A stretch of DNA of 49,267 nucleotides, taken from NCBI GenBank assembly GCA_015061985.1, contig SUVN01000018.1:1-49267 (forward strand), given 5' to 3'. Source of the stretch: Akkermansiaceae bacterium. Lineage in GTDB: Bacteria; Verrucomicrobiota; Verrucomicrobiia; Verrucomicrobiales; Akkermansiaceae. The notes beneath the pieces are model-generated. The model was not told where the DNA came from. It worked only from the letters and a program-made list of their open reading frames with translations, and made no database searches. Positions 26,317 to 34,099 of this stretch are shown in pieces. The translations under genes and the position numbers were made by a program. Position 1 is the stretch's first letter. The number at the start of each line of letters is the position of its first letter.

Positions 26317-27702
26317 TCAACGAAAAAGCGACCAAACTGCCACCCGGAAGTGCACGTGCGGTTCGACCGGGCTGATGGGTTCTGCAGCCGTACACGGTGC
26401 GCATGCCTCATTCTCTATCATTCCTCCCGTCACCTTGATACCTTTATCCCCACGGATTTCAAGAGCAGGCTGCACCTGCTCCGCCTGCCCCGGGAGCGCT
26501 TCGCCGATGAGCCGATCTCCCCACCATACATAGTATCCGGGAGTCGCCCCCGTAAGCGTCGGCTCTGCCACATACGCCACGGTCACATCCACAAGATTAC
26601 CCATTTGCCCGGCACAGAGCATTTTGTCACAACCCCAGCGAATACCACAGTCCAGCACCTGCACATGCCCGCTGCCACAAGTCATTTCCGCCAGTATTTC
26701 CCCGCAGCAGGATTCCTTGGGAGACGGCATATCCAGCTTCATGCGGCAGGTGAATCCGGCAGATTCAACCTGTTTACTCCACGCCTTGCGCAAGGGGGAA
26801 TGCGCAGCTTTGTTCACCACCTCTCGGCGAGGCAACCCCGCCGTCGCCCCCGGCCAGCCCAGTTTCTGTGCCACCGCCCCTGCAATGAGCAAATCGCCCT
26901 GCGGCGAGGGGTGCAGGTGGTCAAATGGTTGCAGGAAAGCAGGCACCGCCACGCCGGGTTTGTCCGCGCGGGTATAATCCCGCAATGAACTGCTGATATC
27001 CACGAAAATGACACCCCGTGATTTGGCCCATCGGGCATATTCGCGGTTGAAGTCCAACACCGCCGCAAAATCCGCCGCCGCCGTATTGTCCGGTTGAATC
27101 GTATCATGCCAGCCGGGTATGCTCAGCACCACGATGTGGGCCTTCGGGTTCGCCCGTCGCATCGCACCGATGATGGTATCCATATCCCCGCCTTCTCCCA
27201 GCATATTCCTCTTCAAACGCTCCAGATTATCCCCGGCACCAATACCGCCGCGAAGGGCATTTTCACCCAGGGCATCATTGGTGCCGATGAGAATGAAGAA
27301 CATATCCGGAGTCTGCGTGGACGGCTCGATGCGGTATTTCCCGGTGTAGGAGGCATCCAGCCCCAGCCAATCAAAGATATTGCTGTTGCCCAGACGACCG
27401 GAGGTATTGCTGCGACCGGCAATCTCGTATGCCCGCTCACTGCACATCGCCGAATGGCGGTTATTGAACGCCACCCCACCGTATTCCGTCCCGGGGACAA
27501 TCCCGCGGCTGTGATTGCCCACATGCACACCCACCACCTCAAAGCTCATCCCATTATCCACCCAAAGCCGATGCAACGGCCAGCGGTACGAGCCTGCCCC
27601 CACGCCATGCGTGATGGAATCCCCCACAAACATGACCCGCTCCGCCCCCGGCAAAGATGAGGCAGCCGCAAGCACCGGCAGCAAGAAACGAAACAACATC
27701 AT
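26317..27702 (-). CDS. Secreted SGNH/GDSL hydrolase (esterase)
   Basis: 461 residues with signal peptide MMLFRFLLPVLAAASSLPGA. Residues about 20-235 are an SGNH hydrolase: block I GDSITHG (nucleophile Ser), block III IGTNDALG, and block V DHLHPSPQGD (catalytic Asp and His). The remaining ~200 residues are a beta-rich C-terminal domain with several Cys and no recognised family. Secreted SGNH enzymes remove acetyl or acyl groups from glycans, so a glycan esterase role is plausible in a mucin-degrading relative. ATG 27702 (or 27699) is fixed by a consensus promoter ending 7 nt upstream. Confidence 0.85.
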   Translation of the reverse strand: MMLFRFLLPVLAAASSLPGAERVMFVGDSITHGVGAGSYRWPLHRLWVDNGMSFEVVGVHVGNHSRGIVPGTEYGGVAFNNRHSAMCSERAYEIAGRSNTSGRLGNSNIFDWLGLDASYTGKYRIEPSTQTPDMFFILIGTNDALGENALRGGIGAGDNLERLKRNMLGEGGDMDTIIGAMRRANPKAHIVVLSIPGWHDTIQPDNTAAADFAAVLDFNREYARWAKSRGVIFVDISSSLRDYTRADKPGVAVPAFLQPFDHLHPSPQGDLLIAGAVAQKLGWPGATAGLPRREVVNKAAHSPLRKAWSKQVESAGFTCRMKLDMPSPKESCCGEILAEMTCGSGHVQVLDCGIRWGCDKMLCAGQMGNLVDVTVAYVAEPTLTGATPGYYVWWGDRLIGEALPGQAEQVQPALEIRGDKGIKVTGGMIENEACAPCTAAEPISPVEPHVHFRVAVWSLFR

Positions 27703-27709
27703 GCTTCTC

Positions 27710-27738
27710 CGTATACAGAAAGAGGTGAGATTTGTCAA
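27710..27738 (-). promoter_or_regulatory. Promoter of the SGNH hydrolase gene
   Basis: A perfect TTGACA (27733-27738), a 17-nt spacer and TATACG (27710-27715) on the minus strand. Only 7 nt lie between the -10 box and the ATG, so transcription should begin at or next to the A of ATG. Confidence 0.65.
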
Positions 27739-27851
27739 CGTAAAATTTCCGATTCTCCATCGGTCAGAAGCCCACAGATATAGTGCACATCATATCTGTT
27801 TTTTACCGGTGTAGTGTGACAGTTAAATGCTGTTGGAGCCGGTCAATTCCC

Positions 27852-27880
27852 TTGTATCGGTAGCAGTCGTGTGCTATCAT
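27852..27880 (+). promoter_or_regulatory. Promoter of the lipoprotein gene
   Basis: TTGTAT (27852-27857), a 17-nt spacer and TATCAT (27875-27880) with extended -10 TGC. The ATG is 24 nt further, leaving a normal short leader. Confidence 0.45.
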
Positions 27881-27904
27881 CCCGCAAGAAATCATTCTTC
27901 TTTC

Positions 27905-28678
27905 ATGAATAAAACATTCCTCAGCAGACACTTACTCATTGTAGTGAGTCTGTGTTGTCTGAATAGCTGCATATACTCGGATTTGGGCCGCACTATCGGC
28001 AGCATAGGGACAGAAATACCCCGCATTGTCCCCAAGGCAACCACACCGCAGAAAAAGGATGTCTACATAGGAAGGCTCTATCGCATGGGGCAGCGTTATT
28101 TCGTAGAACTTCCCATGGTATGGGTTCCGGAACGGCGAAAAGGATATGAGTATCTCCCGGTTCTGACTATCTCCAAGGATACCTGGAACAGCATCGAAAC
28201 TTACAATCGCCCCTATACCGCCATGGAACTGAACCAATACAAGCCAACTCCCATTTATTTTGAAGCCACCAAACTCTACACCGGCCATGACCCTTTTGGT
28301 AAGGATTTCATCACCCGTTTCAAGCAACGAGACAAGTACGGCGCCCTTGGCATCGTTTCTGCGGAACTGCAACCGGCAACGGATTTCGACCCGAAAAAAG
28401 CAGAAAAGATGGGGCTATACGGCATAGACGGTGCCCCGAACTGCATCGGTCATCTGGAAAAACGCCACACGGCAGTCTACACATACTTACAGCCCGTGCA
28501 AATGGTGGCGCGTGTTATCGATATCCCGCTGAGTCTTGTTCTCATGCCACTCAGCACTCCCATCATCATCAGTGCCTATGAGGCAGACTGGGAATGGGCT
28601 GTCCCTTATTGGGATTACAGCCGCCCTTGCAGTATCCCTCTATTACCTCTTTACCCCAATAAAAAAGAAACCAACTAA
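27905..28678 (+). CDS. Hypothetical lipoprotein
   Basis: 257 residues. The signal peptide (MNKTFLSRHLLIVVSLCCLNSC) ends in lipobox LNSC, so it is membrane-anchored. No family recognised. The body is rich in Tyr and Pro (for example RRKGYEYLPVLTISKD, YNRPYTAMELNQYKPTPIYF), with a hydrophobic stretch near residues 205-225 (VIDIPLSLVLMPLSTPIIIS) that may be a membrane segment. It stands alone between two minus-strand genes. Confidence 0.65.
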   Translation: MNKTFLSRHLLIVVSLCCLNSCIYSDLGRTIGSIGTEIPRIVPKATTPQKKDVYIGRLYRMGQRYFVELPMVWVPERRKGYEYLPVLTISKDTWNSIETYNRPYTAMELNQYKPTPIYFEATKLYTGHDPFGKDFITRFKQRDKYGALGIVSAELQPATDFDPKKAEKMGLYGIDGAPNCIGHLEKRHTAVYTYLQPVQMVARVIDIPLSLVLMPLSTPIIISAYEADWEWAVPYWDYSRPCSIPLLPLYPNKKETN

Positions 28679-28741
28679 CCCCGGAAAGCCCGCACAGTTC
28701 AACCCAGGCAGGTTGAGCCACAATGGGAAAAGAAGCCCTGC

Positions 28742-29605
28742 TCACCCCTTGGGAACAGAGCGCCCCTCCGCTTCCAATCGGGCGCGGATGCCGTCCAGAA
28801 AAACCTTTTCGAGCGAATTGCGGGCGGGGGAGCAGGATTCCCAGGAATCCCCGGCCACACGCTGCAGCTCAGCCAGCAGCTCCGGGGTGGGATTGCGGAG
28901 GATGACCTCGCTGCGTCGGGTATCGCGGGTCAGCTCATCCATGGAGCCCTCTGCTATGAGACAGCCCTGATAAAGGATACCCACACGGTCACAGATTTCC
29001 TGCACCTGTTCCAGCAGGTGAGAGCAAAGGAACACCGTCATCCCGCGCTGCTTCAGCGCCAGAATGATATCCCGAATGGTGCGAGAGCCGATGGGGTCTA
29101 CCCCGGCGGTCGGTTCATCCAGCACCAGAAGGCGCGGCTGCTGCACCAACGCCTGCGCCAGACCGATGCGTTGCAGCATGCCCTTGGAATAACCGCCCAC
29201 ACGACGCTGTGCCGCTTCTGTGAGGCCCACGAGCTCCAGCAGCTCCACCGTCCGCTCTCGCAGCACTTTGCCGCTCAGCCCGCAGAGCTTGCCATAGAAA
29301 CGCACCGTTTCCTCCCCGGTCAGGAATTTATAGAAATACGGATTTTCCGGAAGGAAGCCGATTTCGCGGCGGTTGGCCGCCGCCGTGGCGGGCAGACCAA
29401 ACACGCGACAATGCCCGGCATCCGGCGAGAGCAGCCCGACCAAGGCCTTCATGATAGTACTCTTGCCGGAGCCGTTGGGGCCAATAAGGCCATAAACGCC
29501 GCCCTGCGGGATTTGCAGACTCACACCTTTCACGGCATACACACCGCCCCTGCCCCAGTGGCCGGGGAAGCTCTTGTGAATCTGCTCAATCTCGACGGCG
29601 TTCAT
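28742..29605 (-). CDS. ABC transporter ATP-binding protein
   Basis: 287 residues. Walker [10 protein letters not shown], signature GGYSKGMLQRIGLAQAL, Walker B LLVLDEPTAGVDPIG, switch LCSHLL. The YSKGM signature and the C-terminal extension (SEVILRNPTPELLAELQRV) are those of exporter-type ATPases of the CcmA/NatA/gliding group. Its membrane partner is not in the window, so the substrate is unknown. It lies 19 nt after the M20 peptidase gene and is probably co-transcribed with it. Confidence 0.9.
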   Translation of the reverse strand: MNAVEIEQIHKSFPGHWGRGGVYAVKGVSLQIPQGGVYGLIGPNGSGKSTIMKALVGLLSPDAGHCRVFGLPATAAANRREIGFLPENPYFYKFLTGEETVRFYGKLCGLSGKVLRERTVELLELVGLTEAAQRRVGGYSKGMLQRIGLAQALVQQPRLLVLDEPTAGVDPIGSRTIRDIILALKQRGMTVFLCSHLLEQVQEICDRVGILYQGCLIAEGSMDELTRDTRRSEVILRNPTPELLAELQRVAGDSWESCSPARNSLEKVFLDGIRARLEAEGRSVPKG

Positions 29606-29624
29606 GATTCGGGAGATGAAACTA

Positions 29625-30962
29625 TCAGGCCTCGCTCATGAGACGCAGCAAACGCGCGGTCATCTCGATACCCTTCTCAAAGATTTCCACGCGCATATTT
29701 TCATTGGGCGAGTGGATGCGGGCATCCGGCAAATCCAACCCCAGCAGGAGAGCATCCTTGCCCAGCACCTGAGAAATCTCGGCAATAATCGGGATGGAAC
29801 CGCCCTCACGCACCAGCACGGGCTTGTTGCCGAAAGTCTCTTCCAGAGCACGCTGGGCGGCCAGTCCGAAATCGGAGTTCGGGTTGCTCAGGTAGGCAGC
29901 ACCGGAATGCTGGCGGGCGAACTCCATCCGCACCCCGGCCGGGCACACCTTGCGGAAGTGAGCCTCCACGCAATCCATCACCTTCTCCGGGTCCTGCCCC
30001 GGCACCAGACGGCAGCTCATCTTCGCAATGGCGTGCGTGGGAATCACCGTCTTGGAACCCTCCCCCTCATAGCCGCCGGAAATACCATTGAGCTCAAAAG
30101 TCGGGCGGGCATACACGCACTCAGCCCCGGTGAAGCCGGTCTCCGTGCGCAGGGCATCCACCCCGGTAAGGGAGGCCAATTCGGCATCGCTCATACCGGG
30201 CACGCGGCGCCAGCTTTCCTTCTCCCATTCCTCAATGTCGCTGACCCCCTCATAGAAGCCCTCCACCGTCACATGATTATCCGCATCATGAGTGGTGGCA
30301 ATCATCTCGCAAAGAGCCGTGATGGGGTTATTGACCGCGCCGCCAAAGAGGCCGGAATGCAAATCCATGGCCGGGCCGCTCACCTTCAGCTCAAAACAGC
30401 AGAGACCTTTCAGGCCGTAAGAGAATGAGGGAATTGTGGGAGCCGCCATACCGGTATCGCTCACCACAATCACATCACAGGCAAGCTCCCGCTGAATCTC
30501 CGGGCGCTGCATGAAGGCAAAGAGGCTCTCGCTGCCGCGTTCCTCCTCACCCTCCAGCAGGAAAATCACATTCAGCGGCAGAGCGCCATCCTCCCGCAGC
30601 ACCTTCTCCGTGCCCAGCAGCAGCGCCATAATCTCGCCCTTGTCATCGGAAGCACCGCGGGCATACACCCGGCCGTCACGAATTGCCGGCTCAAAAGGAG
30701 GAGTCTCCCAGGCAGCCACCGGATCCACCGGCATCACATCATAGTGACCATAAATCAACACCGTGGGCTTCCCCTCCACCTTCGGGCTGTGAGCCACCAC
30801 AATCGGGTGAATATCCGTCAGGTGTTTTTTAGCATCGAACCCCAGAGAGCTGAGCTTCTCCACCAGAAAATCCGCGCAACGCTCCACATCCCCCGCATGC
30901 TCAGCCTGAGCCGACACACTGGGAATACGCAAAAAGGCAAACAATTCATCCAGATGCTTCAT
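29625..30962 (-). CDS. M20 family metallopeptidase (dipeptidase)
   Basis: 445 residues. A di-zinc M20 peptidase: first metal site YGHYDVMPVDP, then GASDDKGEIMALL (bridging Asp), EGEEERGSESL (catalytic Glu and metal Glu), plus a dimerisation domain. The group containing GHYDVMPVDP and a long lid domain hydrolyses dipeptides or acts as a carboxypeptidase. The start is set at ATG 30962 because the -10 box of a consensus promoter (30970-30975) overlaps the ATG at 30971; homologues also begin near the residues MKHLDELFAFL. Confidence 0.88.
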   Translation of the reverse strand: MKHLDELFAFLRIPSVSAQAEHAGDVERCADFLVEKLSSLGFDAKKHLTDIHPIVVAHSPKVEGKPTVLIYGHYDVMPVDPVAAWETPPFEPAIRDGRVYARGASDDKGEIMALLLGTEKVLREDGALPLNVIFLLEGEEERGSESLFAFMQRPEIQRELACDVIVVSDTGMAAPTIPSFSYGLKGLCCFELKVSGPAMDLHSGLFGGAVNNPITALCEMIATTHDADNHVTVEGFYEGVSDIEEWEKESWRRVPGMSDAELASLTGVDALRTETGFTGAECVYARPTFELNGISGGYEGEGSKTVIPTHAIAKMSCRLVPGQDPEKVMDCVEAHFRKVCPAGVRMEFARQHSGAAYLSNPNSDFGLAAQRALEETFGNKPVLVREGGSIPIIAEISQVLGKDALLLGLDLPDARIHSPNENMRVEIFEKGIEMTARLLRLMSEA

Positions 30963-30969
30963 ACCCGCC

Positions 30970-30998
30970 ATTCTACACCCGCGCTCTCCCTTTGGCAA
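30970..30998 (-). promoter_or_regulatory. Promoter of the M20 peptidase gene
   Basis: TTGCCA (30993-30998), a 17-nt spacer and TAGAAT (30970-30975) on the minus strand. The -10 box runs into an ATG at 30971, and the next in-frame ATG (30962) is 7 nt beyond it. Confidence 0.6.
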
Positions 30999-31023
30999 GC
31001 CCTATTCATGTGAGTCATCTGTC

Positions 31024-31068
31024 AACAAAAACGCACTGCACGGAACATCGTTCCCTTGCAGTGCGTTT
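31024..31068 (-). terminator. Terminator after tRNA-Cys
   Basis: A perfect 12-bp stem (31029-31040 with 31057-31068) capped by a second small hairpin (GGAAC/GTTCC), then TTTTTGTTG on the minus strand. It begins 4 nt after the tRNA. Confidence 0.9.
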
Positions 31069-31071
31069 AAG

Positions 31072-31145
31072 AGGCGGGAGTGGGATTTGAACCCACGAAT
31101 GTCGGTTTTGCAAACCGATGCCTTAGGCCACTTGGCTATCCCGCC
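31072..31145 (-). tRNA. tRNA-Cys (GCA anticodon)
   Basis: A complete cloverleaf of 74 nt on the minus strand: acceptor stem GGCGGGA/TCCCGCC with discriminator T, anticodon stem TCGGT/ACCGA with loop TTGCAAA (anticodon GCA), and TpsiC arm GTGGG-TTCAAAT-CCCAC. A T discriminator base is a known tRNA-Cys identity element. CCA is not encoded. It has a strong promoter 20-48 nt upstream and a terminator immediately downstream. Confidence 0.95.
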
Positions 31146-31164
31146 GTGTTGCGGTTGCGGGCTG

Positions 31165-31193
31165 AATATACACGACCCACCCCGCAGAGTCAA
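31165..31193 (-). promoter_or_regulatory. Promoter of tRNA-Cys
   Basis: TTGACT (31188-31193), a 17-nt spacer and TATATT (31165-31170) on the minus strand. Confidence 0.7.
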
Positions 31194-31247
31194 GCAATTT
31201 TTTGAAGTTTTATATAATCATGACAATTTTGGCCACGCGGGCTGCCA

Positions 31248-32165
31248 TTATTGAATCTCGCCGCGTGCTCGCAGGTCCGCATTGATGGCATCCAGGATGG
31301 ACAGCTCCGGGCGGAAATTGGCATCGTGGTGGGAGGAGCGGATGAAGGGGCCGCTGGCTACGTGGTGGAAGCCCTTGGCGAGCGCCACCTCGCGCAGTTC
31401 ATCAAACATCTCCGGGCGGATGTAATCTATCACCGGCAAATGGCGAGCAGAGGGGCGCAGATATTGTCCCATGGTGAGGACGGTGACGCCGTGTTCCAGC
31501 AGATCATCCATGGTGCGCTCAATTTCCTCGCGCGTTTCGCCGAGCCCGAGCATGATTCCGCTCTTGGTCACGACCATGCCGGGTGCCATCTGCAGGGCGC
31601 GCTGCAACATGTGCAGGGAGCGACGGTACTGCGCACGGAAGCGGACAATGGGGGAAAGGCGCTCCACGGTCTCCAGATTGTGGTTAAAGATATGCGGGCG
31701 GGCATCCATGACCAGAGAGAGGGCATCCTCATTGCCGTTAAAGTCGGAGGTCAGCACCTCTATGACGGTCTCCGGACAGCGGCGGCGGATTTCCCAAATG
31801 GTGGAAGCTATGTGTGCGGCAGCGCCATCCTTCAAATCATCACGCGTCACCATGGTAATGACGGTGTGGGTGAGTTTCATGTGCTCCACGGCCTCTGCAA
31901 TCTTGCGGGGTTCCTCCGGGTCCAGCGGCGCGGGTTTCGCCGTGCGCGTGGCACAGAATCCGCAGGCGCGTGTGCAGACATCACCACAGGCCATGAACGT
32001 GGCCGTGCCGTGGCTCCAGCACTCACCGCGATTGGGGCACATGGCTTCCTCGCAGACCGTGACCAGGGCGTTGTCCTTCACCAGGTTCTGGACGTCCTTG
32101 AATACCCTGCCCTTGGGCAGTTTGACTTTGAGCCAGGAGGGTTTGCGAGCGGGTTTATCTGTCAT
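31248..32165 (-). CDS. lipA: Lipoyl synthase
   Basis: 305 residues. A radical-SAM enzyme that inserts two sulfurs into octanoyl groups on lipoyl domains. The auxiliary cluster ligands are CEEAMCPNRGEC and the radical-SAM cluster is CTRACGFC; the C-terminal RSSHHD carries the Ser ligand typical of LipA. TMGQYLRPS and HHVASGPFIRSS confirm it. lipB is not adjacent. It needs Fe-S clusters, supplied by the Suf system at the other end of the window. Promoter -10 ends 10 nt before the ATG. Confidence 0.95.
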   Translation of the reverse strand: MTDKPARKPSWLKVKLPKGRVFKDVQNLVKDNALVTVCEEAMCPNRGECWSHGTATFMACGDVCTRACGFCATRTAKPAPLDPEEPRKIAEAVEHMKLTHTVITMVTRDDLKDGAAAHIASTIWEIRRRCPETVIEVLTSDFNGNEDALSLVMDARPHIFNHNLETVERLSPIVRFRAQYRRSLHMLQRALQMAPGMVVTKSGIMLGLGETREEIERTMDDLLEHGVTVLTMGQYLRPSARHLPVIDYIRPEMFDELREVALAKGFHHVASGPFIRSSHHDANFRPELSILDAINADLRARGEIQ

Positions 32166-32175
32166 AGCGCGGAAT

Positions 32176-32203
32176 GTTATACTCTGAAATTCAGGAATTG
32201 CAA
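32176..32203 (-). promoter_or_regulatory. Promoter of lipA
   Basis: TTGCAA (32198-32203), a 16-nt spacer and TATAAC (32176-32181) on the minus strand, immediately after the rpsD terminator. The -10 ends 10 nt before the ATG. Confidence 0.5.
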
Positions 32204-32205
32204 GT

Positions 32206-32242
32206 ACAAAAACACCCGCGCGGCGTAGAAACGCGGCGCGGG
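32206..32242 (-). terminator. Terminator of the rpsM-rpsK-rpsD operon
   Basis: On the minus strand, a very GC-rich stem (CCCGCGC/GCGCGGG plus GCGT/ACGC, one mismatch) is followed by GTGTTTTTG. It lies about 29 nt after the rpsD stop. Confidence 0.8.
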
Positions 32243-32270
32243 CGGTAAAAGGATGTGTCCTTTCCCCGGT

Positions 32271-32882
32271 TTAGCGGGAGTAAAGTTCCACGATGAGCTG
32301 CACGTTCACGATCGGGGCGATTTCCTCTACGGAGGGAACGCGGGCAATCTTGCCGGTGAGCTTGGCTGCGTCAACCTCAATCCAATCGGGCGTGGTGGCG
32401 TTGGCAGCCAGCTCCACGTAGCGGTTGGCGAGAGCCTGAGAACGAGCCTTGGCAGCAACAGCCACCACGTCACCCGGCTTGCAGGAGTAGGAGGCGATGT
32501 TGACCTTGCGGCCGTTCACGGTGACGTGACCGTGGGAAACCATCTGGCGAGCGGCAGCACGAGTGCTGGCGAAACCGAGACGGTAGATGACGTTGTCGAG
32601 ACGGAGCTCCAGCAGCTGCAGCAGGATATCACCCGTCACACCGCGGCGACGGCTGGCTTCCTCATAGTACTTGCGGAACTGACCTTCGAGCACGCCGTAC
32701 ATGAAGCGGAGCTTCTGCTTTTCGGCAAGCATGATGCCGTAGTCAGACTTCTTCTTGCGGCCGGCGCGGGCACCGTGCTGACCCGGAGGGAAGGGACGAC
32801 GGGCAAAAGCCTTGCTGGCACCGAAGAGCTCTACGCCGAAACGACGGCTGATCTTAGCGGTAGGACCTGTATAACGAGCCAT
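32271..32882 (-). CDS. rpsD: 30S ribosomal protein uS4
   Basis: 203 residues. A primary 16S rRNA-binding protein. It begins MARYTGPTAKISRRFG and lacks the N-terminal Cys zinc ligands (the C-minus form). The S4 RNA-binding domain is seen at RLDNVIYRLGFASTRAAARQMVSHGHVTVNGRKV. It is the last gene of rpsM-rpsK-rpsD; in most bacteria rpoA and rplQ follow, but here a terminator and lipA do. Confidence 0.95.
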   Translation of the reverse strand: MARYTGPTAKISRRFGVELFGASKAFARRPFPPGQHGARAGRKKKSDYGIMLAEKQKLRFMYGVLEGQFRKYYEEASRRRGVTGDILLQLLELRLDNVIYRLGFASTRAAARQMVSHGHVTVNGRKVNIASYSCKPGDVVAVAAKARSQALANRYVELAANATTPDWIEVDAAKLTGKIARVPSVEEIAPIVNVQLIVELYSR

Positions 32883-32912
32883 AATGTTTGTAATCTTTCT
32901 GGGTTAATGGAA

Positions 32913-33452
32913 TTAGGCGCGACGAGCCTTGGGAGGACGGCAACCGTTGTGCGGAATCGGGGTCACATCAGCGATGGAGGAAATCTCCAGACCGATGGCC
33001 TGCACGGCACGCACAGCGGACTCACGACCGGAACCCGGTCCCTTCACGCGAACCTCGACCTCCTTGAGGCCGTGGCCCATAGCCTGACGGCAGGCATCCT
33101 GGCATACTACCTGACCGGCGTATGCAGTGCTCTTGCGGCTGCCCTTGAAATTGAGCTTACCGGCGGAGGACCAGCCGATGACGTTGCCCTTGAGGTCGGT
33201 CACGCTCACCACCGTGTTGTTGAAGGTGGAGGAGATGTGCACGATACCGGTGGTAACGTTCTTGCTGCCCTTAGCCTTGAGAATCTTGACCTTATCGTCG
33301 TCATCTGCAAGACCCAGCTCGGCAAAGATGTCGCGGCGACCCTCCGGCTTCTTCTGCTCAGCGGCAGGAGCGGCGGGTGTCTCCGTAGCGGGAGCCTCAA
33401 CGGCGGGAGCCACGGTGTCTTTCACTTCTTCCTGGATGGTTTCTTCAGCCAT
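32913..33452 (-). CDS. rpsK: 30S ribosomal protein uS11 with N-terminal extension
   Basis: 179 residues, about 50 longer than usual. Residues about 60-179 are normal S11 ([21 protein letters not shown], then the C-terminal [14 protein letters not shown]). The first ~55 residues are an Ala/Pro/Glu-rich, acidic, probably disordered extension ([19 protein letters not shown]). ATG 33452 is well placed 33 nt after rpsM, and no other strong start lies closer to the conserved part. Part of rpsM-rpsK-rpsD. Confidence 0.93.
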   Translation of the reverse strand: MAEETIQEEVKDTVAPAVEAPATETPAAPAAEQKKPEGRRDIFAELGLADDDDKVKILKAKGSKNVTTGIVHISSTFNNTVVSVTDLKGNVIGWSSAGKLNFKGSRKSTAYAGQVVCQDACRQAMGHGLKEVEVRVKGPGSGRESAVRAVQAIGLEISSIADVTPIPHNGCRPPKARRA

Positions 33453-33485
33453 GTTCAGTTTTTCTTTTTAAGGGTTTACAGATGA

Positions 33486-33854
33486 TTACTTCTTGGCGCC
33501 CACAGTCTTCTTGCGACCCTTGCGGGTGCGGGCGTTGGTGCGGGTACGCTGACCGCGAACGGGGAGACCCTTGCGGTGGCGGATGCCGCGCAGACAGTTG
33601 ATGCTGGTCAGACGCTTGAGAGCCATCTGCTTCTCACGACGCAGGTCACCCTCGATGAGGATGTTGTTGCTGGTGATTGCCTGCACAATCTTGGTCAGCT
33701 GAGCGTCGGAAAGCGTGCCCGTGCGCAGATCCGGAGAGATACCGGCCTGCTCAAGCACCTTCTTAGCCGTGGAGGGCCCGATGCCATAGATGTAGCACAG
33801 GGAGGCCTCAACGCGCTTCTCATTGGGTATTTCGATACCGAAAAGACGAGCCAT
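33486..33854 (-). CDS. rpsM: 30S ribosomal protein uS13
   Basis: 122 residues. It contacts tRNA and the 50S subunit from the head of the 30S. MARLFGIEIPNEKRVEASLCYIYGIG at the start, LRGIRHRKGLPVRGQRTRTNARTRKG at the end. First gene of the operon; the usual upstream neighbours (secY, infA, rpmJ) are absent and a divergent ftsK lies there instead. Confidence 0.96.
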   Translation of the reverse strand: MARLFGIEIPNEKRVEASLCYIYGIGPSTAKKVLEQAGISPDLRTGTLSDAQLTKIVQAITSNNILIEGDLRREKQMALKRLTSINCLRGIRHRKGLPVRGQRTRTNARTRKGRKKTVGAKK

Positions 33855-33918
33855 AGTGGTGTGTGTTTCTTATTCGTTTGTTCCTTCGCTGCCTTCCGAC
33901 AGCGCTTTTGACGCGCCG

Positions 33919-33946
33919 ATTCTACTCTCTTTTTTGCTTTTGGCAA
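33919..33946 (-). promoter_or_regulatory. Promoter of the rpsM operon
   Basis: TTGCCA (33941-33946), a 16-nt spacer and TAGAAT (33919-33924) on the minus strand, leaving a leader of about 57 nt. Nothing else is recognised in the 33855-34058 stretch. Confidence 0.6.
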
Positions 33947-34058
33947 GTAAAATTTCATCCATTTTTACAACTTTGGGTAAATTTGGGATTTTAAGCTGTT
34001 CGAATCGGCCATACACGCGCGTGCGAGCGTAGGAGGGTATATAGGACGCATTTTGGGC

Positions 34059-34087
34059 TTGCAGAGGCAGGCAAGGGGGCGTATACT
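34059..34087 (+). promoter_or_regulatory. Promoter of ftsK
   Basis: TTGCAG (34059-34064), a 17-nt spacer and TATACT (34082-34087), ending 12 nt before the ATG at 34100. Predicted leader about 6 nt. Confidence 0.5.
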
Positions 34088-34099
34088 CCCGGGGCTATC

